Shown here piece by piece: positions 18,143 through 27,303 of a DNA stretch of 64,000 nucleotides. The position numbers and the translations under genes are program-made. The notes under the pieces are model-generated. The model was not told where the DNA came from and ran no database searches. It saw only the letters and a program-made list of their open reading frames with translations. The stretch covers positions 186,001 through 250,000 of the forward strand of contig NZ_JYKS01000005.1 in the NCBI RefSeq assembly GCF_000935045.1, read 5' to 3'. This stretch comes from Pseudomonas sp. 10-1B (lineage in GTDB: Bacteria; Pseudomonadota; Gammaproteobacteria; Pseudomonadales; Pseudomonadaceae). Each line of letters starts with the position of its first letter. Position 1 is the first letter of the stretch.

Positions 18143-18640
18143 TCAACGTTGCAAGCTCTGGCCCAGAAAGTCCAGCGCAATGGCCAGCTGCTTCTCGACC
18201 GTACTCAGCGAAACCCCCAACTGCTCGGCCACTGCCTTGTGTGCCATGCCCTCCAGGCGGCACAGCAGAAAAATCTCCTGGCAACGCGGCGGCAGGCGCT
18301 TCAACGCTTCCGCCATCAGCGCCAGCTCGCGCCGGGCAGCGACCTCGGCGAAGGGCTCGGGGCTTTCGCCAGTCACTTCGTACAAGTAGGCCATGCCGTC
18401 ATCATGCTGGCCCCGTGTGCCACGGCTGCGGGTGTGGTCGATGACGAGGTTGCGGGCAATGCGGAACAGCAGGCTGCGCAGGTTCAGCACCGGGCCCTGG
18501 GGCGGCTGGCGCAGCATGCGCAGGTAGGTTTCCTGCACCAGGTCGGCGGCAGTGTCGGTGTTGCGCAGTTGCCGGTACAGGAACGCGCGCAACTCCCCGG
18601 CATGGGTCTTGAAAGCCAGTTCCAGCTCTTCGGTCTTCAT
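18143..18640 (-). CDS. ECF sigma factor of FecI type, 165 aa
   Basis: An iron-starvation sigma-70 factor. Region 2 is seen in LRAFLYRQLRNTDTAADLVQE and NLRSLLFRIARNLVIDHTR, and region 4 in LPPRCQEIFLLCRLEGMAHK followed by VAEQLGVSLSTVEKQL. It precedes FecR and the receptor on the same strand, so it should transcribe the receptor gene when its siderophore is present. The frame continues up to 18700; the start at 18640 (MKTEELELAF) matches the usual family N-terminus. Neither start has a clear ribosome site, and I could not find a convincing Fur box upstream. Confidence 0.88.
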   Translation of the reverse strand: MKTEELELAFKTHAGELRAFLYRQLRNTDTAADLVQETYLRMLRQPPQGPVLNLRSLLFRIARNLVIDHTRSRGTRGQHDDGMAYLYEVTGESPEPFAEVAARRELALMAEALKRLPPRCQEIFLLCRLEGMAHKAVAEQLGVSLSTVEKQLAIALDFLGQSLQR

Positions 18641-18951
18641 GCTTGGGGGCGACCCGGGTTGGAGGAGGAAGTCGCTGACTTTAACGATAAGGGTTTTCAT
18701 TTACAACGGGGCGAACGGGCGCATATCAGCTTGGACATATCCGGCAAATCACCTGACGAGCCTCCCTGCTACTGAGGCTGGAGAATGATACAGACGAGCG
18801 CATCCGGCTTGCGCTCGATGAGCTCAGGGGGCGCTTCAGCGGTTGGCACCACGGCAAACTTAGCACGTTGCAATATTCATCCCGCCGTCGTTTTGCCCTT
18901 TGAGCATCCGTATTCAGCGTTGCAGGATATAAGGGAATCCCGTACATTCAT

Positions 18952-19248
18952 ATGCATACAGTAATCGAGACGCCTACGTTTCAGAGAGCCGCTGCCAGAT
19001 TGTGGTCTGACGATGAACGCGTGGCTTTCATCGACTGGATTGCGGTCAATCCGCTCGCAGGAGATGTCATACCCGGTGCGGACGGCGCACGAAAAGTTCG
19101 GTGGACCCGCACAGGGTCTGGCAAATCCGGCGGCACACGGGTGATTTACTTCAACTTGAACGAAGATGAAATTGTGCTGTTGCTAACGGTTTATGCAAAG
19201 GCCGAGCGTGCCAACATGAGCCCCGCTGAAATCAGCAAGGTGGTGTGA
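18952..19248 (+). CDS. RelE/HigB-type toxin, 98 aa
   Basis: A small protein of the RelE/ParE toxin superfamily, likely an mRNA interferase acting at the ribosome. Family features are FIDWIAVNPLAGDVIPGADGARKVRW, GGTRVIYF and the C-terminal VLLLTVYAKAERANM segment. The gene is followed, one base after its stop, by an Xre-domain antitoxin, the toxin-first order of HigBA-like modules. It lies between the sigma-factor gene and mdh on the opposite strand to both. Confidence 0.85.
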   Translation: MHTVIETPTFQRAAARLWSDDERVAFIDWIAVNPLAGDVIPGADGARKVRWTRTGSGKSGGTRVIYFNLNEDEIVLLLTVYAKAERANMSPAEISKVV

Positions 19249-19249
19249 A

Positions 19250-19567
19250 ATGCGTGACATCGATATTGAAAGTGTGGCCAAGGCCATTGAGGCTGATGCG
19301 GGTGAGCCCTTGCCTGACCTGCGCCAAGCGCTCAAAGAAGCCAAGATGGGCACCGGCCGCGTAACCACCCCGGAGCAGATTCTGGTTCGCCAGGCCCGCG
19401 AACGTTGTGGGCTGACCCAGGCTTCTTTCGCCGAGCGTATTGCCACTCCCGTAGCGACACTGCGTGACTGGGAGCAAGGCCGCTTCGTGCCGCCAGGCGG
19501 TGTGTTGTGCCTGATGCGCCTGATTCTCAAGCATCCCGAGTTGTCACAGGAACTGGCCACGATCTGA
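19250..19567 (+). CDS. Xre-domain antitoxin (HigA-like), 105 aa
   Basis: The antitoxin partner of the RelE-like toxin. Residues about 45-95 form a helix-turn-helix (LVRQARERCGLTQASFAERI, TLRDWEQGRFVPPGG), and the N-terminal 45 residues are the toxin-neutralising part. It should bind the toxin and repress the shared promoter. The gene follows the toxin by one base and shares its transcript. Confidence 0.88.
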   Translation: MRDIDIESVAKAIEADAGEPLPDLRQALKEAKMGTGRVTTPEQILVRQARERCGLTQASFAERIATPVATLRDWEQGRFVPPGGVLCLMRLILKHPELSQELATI

Positions 19568-19580
19568 CCACAGCTCCACT

Positions 19581-19620
19581 TGGGCCTTATCGCCGGCTTG
19601 CAGGCCGACGATAAGGCCTT
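19581..19620. terminator. Bidirectional terminator hairpin between antitoxin and mdh
   Basis: GGCCTTATCG and CGATAAGGCC enclose an inner CCGGC/GGCCG dyad. The two genes converge on it. Confidence 0.7.
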
Positions 19621-19627
19621 GTCTCGC

Positions 19628-20557
19628 TCACAAGGCTTTCATTTCAGCAATATCACGCACCACCTGATCCGCAGAGTGGTCGAACATTGCCTGCTCCTGC
19701 GCATCCAGCGGCAACTCGATCACCCGCGCAAGCCCCTGCTCTGCCAGTACACAGGGCACACCCATGGCAATATCCTTGCGACCGTACTCGCCCTCCAGAA
19801 TCGCAACTGCCGGCAAAATACGGTTTCGCCCATTGGCGATGGCATCCACCATCTGGGCAATGGCCACGCCCGGCGCATCGCAGGCGCTGCCCAGCTTCTT
19901 CAAGCCCAGGATCTCGCCGCCGCCCTTGCGTGTGCGCTCTACGATCCGCTCTATCTGCTCACTGGACAAGAAGTGAGACAACGGCACCGACCCGACCTGG
20001 CAGTAGCGCATCAGCGGCACCATACTGTCGCCATGCCCGCCCAGTACCAGCGCCGTGATATCCCGGGCAGAAAACCCGGTTTCCTCGGCAATGAAACACT
20101 TCATGCGTGCGGTATCCAGTACCCCCGCCTGCCCAAACACCTTGTCGCGCCCCAGCCCGCTGAGGCTCCAGGCCCGATAGGTCAGCACATCCACGGGGTT
20201 CGACACCACCAACACCGTTGCCGCCGGTGCATGGCGTTTGATATCCGCCATGATGCCATCGAGAATTGGCAGGTTGATGCTCAGAACATCCTGACGTGAC
20301 TGACCAGGCTTGCGCGGCACACCTGCGGTTATGACGACCAGCTCGGAGCCGTCCAGCATTTCGGCCTTGGCCCCGCCGTAAACCCGCGTATCGGAGCCTG
20401 ACTCCACAGCAGCTTGCCACACGTCCAGCGCCTTGCCCTGTGCCAGCTCACCCTGCACGTCCATCAACGCCAACTCACGGCACAATTCTTCCCGGGCAAT
20501 GATCTGCGCCGCCGCTTCGCCGACCAAGCCGGCACCCACAATCGTTAGTTTTTTCAC
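19628..20557 (-). CDS. mdh: LDH-type malate dehydrogenase, 309 aa
   Basis: An NAD-dependent malate dehydrogenase of the lactate-dehydrogenase-like family. The nucleotide-binding loop is VGAGLVGE, the substrate arginine region is VLDTARMK, and the catalytic histidine is in LVLGGHGDSMVPL. GVPRKPGQSRQD is the mobile loop. The start is GTG at 20557 (KKLTIVGAG), with GGGAGG seven bases upstream; the longer frame to 20638 is not used. It works in the citric acid cycle or in malate oxidation alongside the quinone-dependent enzyme. Confidence 0.92.
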   Translation of the reverse strand: MKKLTIVGAGLVGEAAAQIIAREELCRELALMDVQGELAQGKALDVWQAAVESGSDTRVYGGAKAEMLDGSELVVITAGVPRKPGQSRQDVLSINLPILDGIMADIKRHAPAATVLVVSNPVDVLTYRAWSLSGLGRDKVFGQAGVLDTARMKCFIAEETGFSARDITALVLGGHGDSMVPLMRYCQVGSVPLSHFLSSEQIERIVERTRKGGGEILGLKKLGSACDAPGVAIAQMVDAIANGRNRILPAVAILEGEYGRKDIAMGVPCVLAEQGLARVIELPLDAQEQAMFDHSADQVVRDIAEMKAL

Positions 20558-20687
20558 CTCACACCTCCCAGCGGCGCGCGCCACCAGGAACACGCCTGCA
20601 ATACAGGGAAGTATTGCCCGCTGAAGCAAAAAGGCCACCCGAAGGTTGATGTCCGAGACGAAAGCGCCGACTGAGTCAGGTGCAGGG

Positions 20688-21212
20688 CTATGACCAAGAC
20701 CTCATCAAAGCACCATGGGTACCACTGACCGGGTCTTGTTCAGGGCCGGGCACCGCGGCGATTCGCGCCAGCGCCTGCCGGTGCGCTGCGCTGTCGGGCC
20801 GTTGAATGTCATAGTCTTCCTGCCCGCGAGGATAGGCGCCGACCACCAGGAAATCATCGCTGCTCTCGACGCAACGATGGCCCGTTCCTGCCGGCAGCAC
20901 CAGCACATCGCCCCGTTTCACACTCACGGTCTGCCCTGATTCCCCGCCGAGCGTCACCCGCGCCCGCCCGCAGGCGATGCCCAATGCCTCGTGAGCGTTG
21001 GGATGAAAGTGGTGGTAATCGAAGATCCCGGCACGCCACAGCGGCGTCCATTGGTGAGCCGCAAACAGCGCTTCGAAGGCACTGGCAGTATCCTGCGACG
21101 AGTCAATCTGCAAGTGATAGAGCAACACCGGGAAGCGGCTGTTCGGCGTTGCGCCGTCGTCTTCGAAATGCAAGGTCTGCGCGGTGGCACCAGCTGTGTC
21201 GATAGCCTTCAT
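20688..21212 (-). CDS. Cupin-fold protein, 174 aa (YjlB-like)
   Basis: A single-domain cupin. The metal-binding motif is seen as YHHFHPNAHEALGIACGRARV and the second motif as GDVLVLPAGTGHR. These fit the YjlB family, whose activity is not established. It is divergent from the TPP-dependent enzyme at 21361 with about 150 bases between them, so control may be shared. Confidence 0.78.
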   Translation of the reverse strand: MKAIDTAGATAQTLHFEDDGATPNSRFPVLLYHLQIDSSQDTASAFEALFAAHQWTPLWRAGIFDYHHFHPNAHEALGIACGRARVTLGGESGQTVSVKRGDVLVLPAGTGHRCVESSDDFLVVGAYPRGQEDYDIQRPDSAAHRQALARIAAVPGPEQDPVSGTHGALMRSWS

Positions 21213-21360
21213 GATGCGCCTCCTGGTCCTGTGGTCCGTTCACTTGCGAACCCGCAGCCTGGTACAAGGTTCCACTCGGAAGACCTGCGCGCATACGCTT
21301 GAAACTTTCCCGCCCCGCGCCAAGTCCAGACGCCTATCGGTCACAGGACGGGAGAAGACA

Positions 21361-23148
21361 ATGACCAGCACGGTAGGCGACTTTCTGGTGGAGCGCTTGT
21401 ATCAGTGGGGTATACGGCGCATCTTCGGTTACCCCGGCGACGGCATCAACGGCGTATTCGGCGCGCTGAACCGGGCCGAAGGCAAGATCGAATTCGTCCA
21501 GGCCCGCCACGAGGAAATGGCCGCCTTCATGGCCAGCGCGCACGCCAAGTTCACCGGCGAACTGGGTGTGTGCATCGCCACCTCAGGCCCCGGTGCTTCG
21601 CACCTGCTCACGGGTCTGTACGATGCACGCATGGACCACCAGCCGGTGCTGGCCATCGTCGGCCAGCAGGCACGGGCAGCGCTTGGCGGGCATTACCAGC
21701 AAGAGCTGGACCTGTTGTCGATGTTCAAGGACGTCGCAGGTGCATTCGTCCAGCAGGCGTCGACGCCGGAGCAAGTGCGCCACTTGCTCGACCGCGCAAT
21801 ACGTACCGCCGTCGGCGAACGCCGGGTCACCGCCATCATCCTGCCCAACGACCTGCAGGACTTGCCCTACCACGAGCCGGCAAAGGCTCACGGCACGGTG
21901 CATTCCGGCATCGGCTACAGCAAGCCCAAGATCGTGCCCTTCGAGCAAGACTTGCAGCGAGCTGCCGAGGTACTCAACGCCGGGCGCAAGGTGGCAATCC
22001 TGGTGGGGGCCGGCGCCCTGCAGGCTTCCGAGCAGGTCATCGCAGTGGCTGAGAAGCTTGGCGCTGGCGTGGCCAAGGCACTGCTGGGCAAGGCCGTGCT
22101 GCCCGATGACCTGCCCTGGGTCACCGGAGCCATCGGCCTGCTCGGGACCGAGCCCAGCTACCAGTTGATGAACGAGTGCGACACCTTGCTGATGATCGGC
22201 TCCGGCTTCCCTTATGCCGAGTTCCTGCCCAAGGAAGGCCAGGCCCGTGGCGTGCAGATCGACCTGCAGCCGGACATGCTCAGCCTGCGCTACCCGATGG
22301 AGGTCAACCTGGTCGGCGATGCCAGCGAAACCCTGCAAGCACTGCTGCCGCTGCTTGAACACAAAGGCGAGCGACGCTGGCGCGACAAAATCGAAAGCTG
22401 GCGCGCGCATTGGGACAAGACTTTAGAGAAACGCGCGTTGGTCAAGGCCGACCCGATCAACCCGCAGCGCGTGGTACACGAACTCTCCCCTCGCCTGCCC
22501 GACCACGCCATAGTCACCAGTGACTCCGGGTCCTGCGCCAACTGGTTTGCCCGCGACCTGCAGATCCGCCAGGGCATGCAGTGTTCGTTGTCCGGCGGGC
22601 TGGCCAGTATGGGCGCGGCGGTACCCTATGCCATCGCCGCCAAGTTCGCCCACCCGCGGCGCAGCGTGGTGGCACTGGTAGGCGACGGCGCGATGCAGAT
22701 GAACAACCTGGCCGAGCTGATCACCGTGGCCAAGTACTGGCGGCAATGGGACAACCCACAGTGGATCTGCGCGGTGTTCAACAACGAAGACCTCAACCAG
22801 GTGACATGGGAGCAACGGGTGATGGAGGGCGACCCTAAATTCGAGGCCTCGCAGTCGATCCCCGATGTGCCTTATCACTTGTTTGCCATTTCCATCGGTT
22901 TGCAAGGCATCTATGTGGAGCGGGAAGAAGATATTGCTGGCGCCTGGGAACGCGCGCTGGCGGCTGAGCGGCCGGTGTTGATCGAGTTCAAGACCGATCC
23001 GGACGTTCCGCCTCTACCGCCACACATCAAACTGGAACAGGCGAAGAAGTTCGCCAGCACCTTGCTCAAGGGCGATCCGGACCAGGCCGGGGTCATCGTG
23101 CAGACAGCCAAGCAAGTCCTCAGCTCGGTACTGCCGGGCAAAAAATGA
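21361..23148 (+). CDS. Thiamine pyrophosphate enzyme, pyruvate oxidase/acetolactate synthase-like, 595 aa
   Basis: A three-domain TPP enzyme. The N-terminal domain holds the catalytic glutamate (QARHEE, near residue 51), the central domain the FAD/UDP-type fold, and the C-terminal domain the TPP motif GDGAMQMNNLAELITVAKY. Order and length fit PoxB and acetolactate synthase relatives, but substrate cannot be fixed; this group is often annotated only as TPP-requiring. The ATG at 21361 has GGGAGAAGACA before it; the frame upstream to 21184 is noise. It opens a run of stress-type genes. Confidence 0.85.
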   Translation: MTSTVGDFLVERLYQWGIRRIFGYPGDGINGVFGALNRAEGKIEFVQARHEEMAAFMASAHAKFTGELGVCIATSGPGASHLLTGLYDARMDHQPVLAIVGQQARAALGGHYQQELDLLSMFKDVAGAFVQQASTPEQVRHLLDRAIRTAVGERRVTAIILPNDLQDLPYHEPAKAHGTVHSGIGYSKPKIVPFEQDLQRAAEVLNAGRKVAILVGAGALQASEQVIAVAEKLGAGVAKALLGKAVLPDDLPWVTGAIGLLGTEPSYQLMNECDTLLMIGSGFPYAEFLPKEGQARGVQIDLQPDMLSLRYPMEVNLVGDASETLQALLPLLEHKGERRWRDKIESWRAHWDKTLEKRALVKADPINPQRVVHELSPRLPDHAIVTSDSGSCANWFARDLQIRQGMQCSLSGGLASMGAAVPYAIAAKFAHPRRSVVALVGDGAMQMNNLAELITVAKYWRQWDNPQWICAVFNNEDLNQVTWEQRVMEGDPKFEASQSIPDVPYHLFAISIGLQGIYVEREEDIAGAWERALAAERPVLIEFKTDPDVPPLPPHIKLEQAKKFASTLLKGDPDQAGVIVQTAKQVLSSVLPGKK

Positions 23149-23300
23149 GGTTCTTCAGGCAATGTCGGGAAGCGGCGCTCGATCTCGCCGGGTTCGTCAT
23201 CACCCATGCACAACGCAGGCGCCGCTGAAGCATCGTCTTTGAACTTCGAGCCAAGTCAAAGGCCTCCCATTTCAGGTCTATGGAAAATGGAGATTCAACC

Positions 23301-23840
23301 ATGAGTGCACAACTGAACGGCAAACGCGTGGCCTTTCTGGTCACCGATGGTTTTGAACAGGTAGAGCTGACCGGCCCTCGCGAGGCCTTGGAAAAAAACG
23401 GCGCTGTAGTGGACATACTAGGCGACAAGGAAGGGACTGTACGCGGCTGGAACCACGACAAGCCCGCCGACGAATTTGTCGTGGATGCAACCTTCGACAG
23501 TGCCCACCTCGATCTTTACGATGCCCTTGTGCTGCCTGGCGGCGTACAGAATTCCGATACCATTCGCCTGATACCCGGCGCCCAGAAACTGGTGAAAAGT
23601 CACAATTCGGCAAGCAAGCCGCTGGCAGTAATCTGCCACGGTGCCTGGCTGCTGGTGTCGACAGGCCTGGCCAAGGGCAAGCGGATGACGAGCTACAAGA
23701 CCTTGCAGGACGATATTCGTAACGCTGGTGGTAACTGGGTAGATGAAGAAGTGGTCGTGGACGGCAACCTGATCACCAGCCGCAAGCCGGACGATATCCC
23801 AGCCTTCAACGAGCAGTTGATCAGGGCTCTGGCTGGCTGA
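23301..23840 (+). CDS. PfpI/DJ-1-type protein, 179 aa
   Basis: A type 1 glutamine amidotransferase-like domain protein of the PfpI (YhbO/YraA) group, linked to protection against carbonyl and oxidative damage. The active-site cysteine is Cys112 in AVICHGAW with the neighbouring His113, and Glu19 lies in TDGFEQVE. The start at 23301 has GGAG eight bases before it; an upstream ATG at 23280 overlaps that site. Confidence 0.88.
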   Translation: MSAQLNGKRVAFLVTDGFEQVELTGPREALEKNGAVVDILGDKEGTVRGWNHDKPADEFVVDATFDSAHLDLYDALVLPGGVQNSDTIRLIPGAQKLVKSHNSASKPLAVICHGAWLLVSTGLAKGKRMTSYKTLQDDIRNAGGNWVDEEVVVDGNLITSRKPDDIPAFNEQLIRALAG

Positions 23841-24006
23841 GTGTCCACTTTCCGCGTATTGGCCCCCTGTCGTGCGTAAACACCGTTCCGGGGGGCCACG
23901 CTCCAACCGCGCACCGCTCGTCGTACCAATTGCGCATTGAAACCAACGCACAGGGGCCAGATGTTTCGAACCGGTATGAGCGTTCTCAACTGCAGGAGCT
24001 TCTACC

Positions 24007-24864
24007 ATGCGAGACTTTCCCACTCCCCCCTTCCCGTCACAGCCGCAAAACGTTCCAGGCTCCCAACGCAAGATGGAGCCGTATCCAGACTGCGGTGAGC
24101 AGTCGTATACCGGCCACAACCGACTAGAAGGCAAGATTGCGCTGATTACCGGCGCTGACAGCGGGATTGGGCGGGCGGTAGCCATTGCCTATGCCCGCGA
24201 GGGTGCCGACGTTGCCATCGCCTATCTCAATGAGCACGAAGATGCACAAGAGACCGCACGCTGGGTCGAGGCCGCGGGCCGGCAATGCCTGCTGTTGCCC
24301 GGCGATCTTGCGCAGAAGCAGCACTGTTATGACATCGTCGAAAAGACCGTCAAACAATTCGGGCGTATCGACATCCTGGTCAACAACGCGGCCTTCCAGA
24401 TGTCGCATGAGACCCTGGAAGAGATCGACGATGATGAATGGGTAAAAACCTTCGATACCAACATCACCGCTATCTTCCGGATCTGCCAAGCGGCACTGCC
24501 TTCCATGCCGAAGGGCAGCTCGATCATCAACACCAGCTCGGTCAACTCCGACGATCCTTCCCCCAGCTTACTGCCCTATGCCACGACCAAGGGCGCGATT
24601 GCCAACTTCACGGCTGGGTTGGCCCAGTTGCTTGGCAAAAAGGGCATTCGGGTCAATAGCGTGGCACCTGGGCCCATCTGGACGCCCTTGATCCCGGCTA
24701 CCATGCCCGACGAGGCGGTGAAAAACTTCGGCTCCAGCTACCCCATGGGACGTCCAGGGCAGCCCGTTGAGGTCGCGCCGATCTACGTGCTGCTTGGCTC
24801 CGATGAGGCCAGCTACATCAGTGGGTCACGTTACGCTGTCACCGGCGGTAAACCGATCCTGTGA
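24007..24864 (+). CDS. Short-chain dehydrogenase, general-stress type, 285 aa
   Basis: An SDR oxidoreductase with TGADSGIGR (residues 49-57), NNAA (126-129) and the triad Ser178, Tyr191, Lys195 (YATTK). The 40-residue N-terminal extension with many prolines (FPTPPFPSQPQNVPG, KMEPYPDCGEQSY) is typical of the YhxC/YdaD/YghA group found in stress regulons. The substrate is unknown. It follows the PfpI-like gene by about 170 bases. Confidence 0.9.
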   Translation: MRDFPTPPFPSQPQNVPGSQRKMEPYPDCGEQSYTGHNRLEGKIALITGADSGIGRAVAIAYAREGADVAIAYLNEHEDAQETARWVEAAGRQCLLLPGDLAQKQHCYDIVEKTVKQFGRIDILVNNAAFQMSHETLEEIDDDEWVKTFDTNITAIFRICQAALPSMPKGSSIINTSSVNSDDPSPSLLPYATTKGAIANFTAGLAQLLGKKGIRVNSVAPGPIWTPLIPATMPDEAVKNFGSSYPMGRPGQPVEVAPIYVLLGSDEASYISGSRYAVTGGKPIL

Positions 24865-24870
24865 CGAAAA

Positions 24871-25114
24871 AGGCTTTGCGGCCCATCGCCGGCAAGCCAG
24901 CTCCCACAGGGATTGCACATGGCTTGCGGCTAGTGCTGTCATTGTGGGACCGCATCAGCCTCAAGGCCTGTGCAGTATCTGTATGTGGCTTGCCGGCGAT
25001 GAGGTCAGTCCAGGCAATACAAGACAGTTGCTCCCACAAGGATCGCACAGTTCCTGAATTCTGCACGGTACCTGTGGGAGCTGGCTTGCCGGCGATGGGC
25101 TGCGCAGCAGCCCC
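24871..25114. repeat. Cluster of REP elements
   Basis: At least three copies of the CATCGCCGGCAAGCCAGCTCCCACAGG palindrome class, in both directions, fill this gap between the SDR gene and the small convergent genes. Confidence 0.8.
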
Positions 25115-25122
25115 AGTTCGTG

Positions 25123-25275
25123 TTACCCGTGATCGCGTGCGGTTTTTTGTGCCGTGGAGTCATGGGATGTACCGGTCGAGCCATCCGGGCGACGGGCATC
25201 ATTGTCCCGTTCCTGTTCGCCGTTCGACCTTGTTTGCGAGCCTGCTTTCTGCTGCGAATGGGCTTCTTTGTTCAT
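25123..25275 (-). CDS. Small hydrophilic protein, 50 aa
   Basis: A frame below the usual length cut-off, but with a strong ribosome site (TAGGAGAACAGC before ATG) that overlaps the stop of the upstream 77-aa gene, so it is translationally coupled to it. The product starts MNKEAHSQQKAGSQTRSNG and ends STAQKTARDHG. It is almost free of hydrophobic residues and rich in Gln, Ser, Arg, Asp and Gly, like small disordered stress proteins. Function is unknown; the coupling and composition make it likely to be real. Confidence 0.65.
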   Translation of the reverse strand: MNKEAHSQQKAGSQTRSNGEQERDNDARRPDGSTGTSHDSTAQKTARDHG

Positions 25276-25284
25276 GCTGTTCTC

Positions 25285-25518
25285 CTACCCTTTGCTATGT
25301 TCTGGTGAGGTCGGCCCGGTTCCGCGCTTGATCCCACGAGGGCCGGCGACACCCCAGATGGCCAGCCCTACCACCGGCAGAACTACCAGAATCAAAGACC
25401 ACATCACTTTCGTTGCGTCAGACTTGTCGCTCCGGAAAACGCTGACGATTGCCCACAGGTCAACCAGTAGGATGATCGCTGCTACGGCAATCCAGAAGTA
25501 AGTCACAGGATCGTTCAT
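25285..25518 (-). CDS. PLDc_N-type small membrane protein, 77 aa
   Basis: Two hydrophobic helices (YFWIAVAAIILLVDLWAIV and VMWSLILVVLPVVGLAIWGV) around a short polar loop (RSDKSDATK) match the cardiolipin-synthase/phospholipase D N-terminal (PLDc_N) domain found alone in many small bacterial proteins. A charged C-terminal tail follows. It forms an operon with the 50-aa gene just downstream. Its role is not known. Confidence 0.8.
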   Translation of the reverse strand: MNDPVTYFWIAVAAIILLVDLWAIVSVFRSDKSDATKVMWSLILVVLPVVGLAIWGVAGPRGIKRGTGPTSPEHSKG

Positions 25519-25714
25519 GATCGCCTCTCCCTATTGCCAACTGAAATGGCTGCATCGCTGACCTCACGACTGCCGCCCCTGTACACAAGGGAAGCCAGCG
25601 CACTGGGCAAAGTTCAGGCTAGGTTCGCTGGATGGGATGGACGGGCAAAGATGCGATGAACCAATCAGCGCCGGATTGCGTCCATCGTAAAACAACAAGC
25701 GAGTCGATTCTGGA

Positions 25715-26218
25715 ATGGCAACCGAACCCGTGTTTACCGCGCTCGGCTATCTCAAAGACAACAAGCTGATCTTGACTACAGCGGAGTCGTGCACTGCGGG
25801 TTGCATGGTGGCTTTGCTGGCGGCGCTGCCCGGTACCGGGGAGGTGCTGGAAAGTGGCTATGTCGTCTACTCCCCCAGCGCCAAGAAGCGCTTGCTGGGC
25901 GTTAACGCCGAGACCATCGAACGCTATGGCCTTACCAGCGAGGCAGTAGCGTGGGAAATGGCCTTGGGTGCATTGCGAGACAGCGATGCCAACGTGGTGA
26001 TTGCCACCACTGGCGTAGCTGGGCCAGCCCCTGAGTCAGGCGTACCACCGGGCACCATGTGTTTTGCCTGGGGGTTCGCCGGCGAGCCAGTAGCCGTTTT
26101 TACTCTGACCCAACGTTTTTTCGGCGAGCGCGCTGAGGTAATGCGACAAGGGGCGCTCTTCGGGCTGACCCGACTTCCCCACTATCACCAACGCTGGCTG
26201 CGAGGCGAGCGCGCCTGA
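25715..26218 (+). CDS. CinA C-terminal domain protein (nicotinamide-nucleotide amidohydrolase type), 167 aa
   Basis: A stand-alone CinA/PncC domain: LTTAESCTAGCMVALLAALPGTGEVLESGYVVYS is the family signature, and TTGVAGPAPESGVPPGTMCFAW is the second conserved block. Enzymes of this group deamidate nicotinamide mononucleotide in pyridine-nucleotide recycling. P. putida-group genomes also have a second copy near recA, so this one is probably a paralogue placed in the stress cluster. Confidence 0.88.
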   Translation: MATEPVFTALGYLKDNKLILTTAESCTAGCMVALLAALPGTGEVLESGYVVYSPSAKKRLLGVNAETIERYGLTSEAVAWEMALGALRDSDANVVIATTGVAGPAPESGVPPGTMCFAWGFAGEPVAVFTLTQRFFGERAEVMRQGALFGLTRLPHYHQRWLRGERA

Positions 26219-26229
26219 GGGCAAGTGAG

Positions 26230-26736
26230 ATGCCGGAAGATGAGCTGGTATCCAGGAGTCATCCCGTTCAAGAAGACATGCCGATGCAGCAGCGTGTTTG
26301 GCGTTTCGAGCGCGTTGGGTGGTACGTGCTGGTGGTCATCGTGCTACTGGCTTTGGCAGGGCTATTTGGTAACGGCCCGTTAAGCGATGCCGAGGTGGTG
26401 AGCCAGGATGGTCGGGTAAAAGTCGAGTATCAGCGCCTCAGCCGCAGCGGTACGACCGACAGCCTTTTCATCACCGTCCAGGGCCCCCCTGGCCAGCCGG
26501 TGATGGTGGAGCTCGAGGGTACGCTACTTCGCCAAGCCAGTATCGAGACGTTACAGCCAGAACCACTAGTTTCGATGTCGCATGGCCCGGCCCTGTTGCT
26601 GCAGCTGGGTACCAGCAATGACGGCATGGCAACCTTGTACCTGACGCTACGCAGTGAGCACGTGGGTATCTTGGAAGGCATCGTAAGGGCGGGCAGCAAC
26701 AGCGCAGTGCACTTTTCCACATTCCTTTACCCCTAG
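26230..26736 (+). CDS. Hypothetical single-pass membrane protein, 168 aa
   Basis: After a polar N-terminus there is one helix (GWYVLVVIVLLALAGLFG, about residues 31-48), then a beta-rich domain that would lie in the periplasm. I do not recognise the family. It starts 11 bases after the CinA-domain gene and ends 10 bases before the YetF-like gene, so the three form an operon; a partner role for the YetF-like protein is a reasonable guess. Confidence 0.8.
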   Translation: MPEDELVSRSHPVQEDMPMQQRVWRFERVGWYVLVVIVLLALAGLFGNGPLSDAEVVSQDGRVKVEYQRLSRSGTTDSLFITVQGPPGQPVMVELEGTLLRQASIETLQPEPLVSMSHGPALLLQLGTSNDGMATLYLTLRSEHVGILEGIVRAGSNSAVHFSTFLYP

Positions 26737-26745
26737 GAGTGCGTC

Positions 26746-27189
26746 ATGGATTCGATCCTCCGCGCAGCCGGGATGTACCTCGCCCTCATGCTGCTATTTC
26801 GCGTGGCCGGGCGGCGCTCGCTGGCCGACCTGACCACCTTCGACTTCATCTTGCTGCTGATCATCGGGGAAGCCACCCAGCAGGCACTCCTGGGTGAGGA
26901 TTTCTCGTTCACCAACGCCATGCTGGTGATCGCGACGCTGATCGTTCTGGACGTGGGCCTATCGCTGGCGAAACTCAACTCCAAGCCCTTGGCCAGGCTT
27001 CTGGATGGGCACGCGACCTTGGTCGTTGAAAACGGGCGATTCCTCCACCAGCGAATGCGTCGGACGCGCCTCACGGAGGACGATATTCTTGAATCAGCGC
27101 GGGACAGCCAAGGTATCGAGAACATCGAGCAGATCAAATTCGCCATCGTCGAGCGCAATGGCAAGATCTCAATCATTCCCGCAGATTAA
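26746..27189 (+). CDS. YetF/DUF421-family membrane protein, 147 aa
   Basis: Short N-terminal helices (MYLALMLLFRVAGRRSLADLTTFDFILLLIIGEATQQALLG) are followed by the cytoplasmic DUF421 domain (NGRFLHQRMRRTRLTEDDIL ... ARDSQGIENIEQIKFAIVERNGKISII). This is the full pattern of YetF-like proteins, some of which are implicated in sporulation or stress in other bacteria. Length is short for the family but complete. Confidence 0.88.
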   Translation: MDSILRAAGMYLALMLLFRVAGRRSLADLTTFDFILLLIIGEATQQALLGEDFSFTNAMLVIATLIVLDVGLSLAKLNSKPLARLLDGHATLVVENGRFLHQRMRRTRLTEDDILESARDSQGIENIEQIKFAIVERNGKISIIPAD

Positions 27190-27303
27190 GGCGCCGAGTT
27201 CCGGCTCATTAAGTGCCAGCCATCGTGAGCGTTGAACCCTGCCGCTTGGCAATGACTCAACCACAGGCAAGTTCGTGTATCCAGTCCGTGATGAGGTTAC
27301 GCC

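Noticed and set aside
18640..18951. Possible Fur box upstream of the ECF sigma gene
   Set aside because: Only weak partial matches to the GATAATGATAATCATTATC pattern were seen, so none is annotated.
24871..25114. Repeated palindromes that could be mistaken for a CRISPR array
   Set aside because: Units alternate in direction, spacing is irregular and the core is the P. putida REP palindrome.
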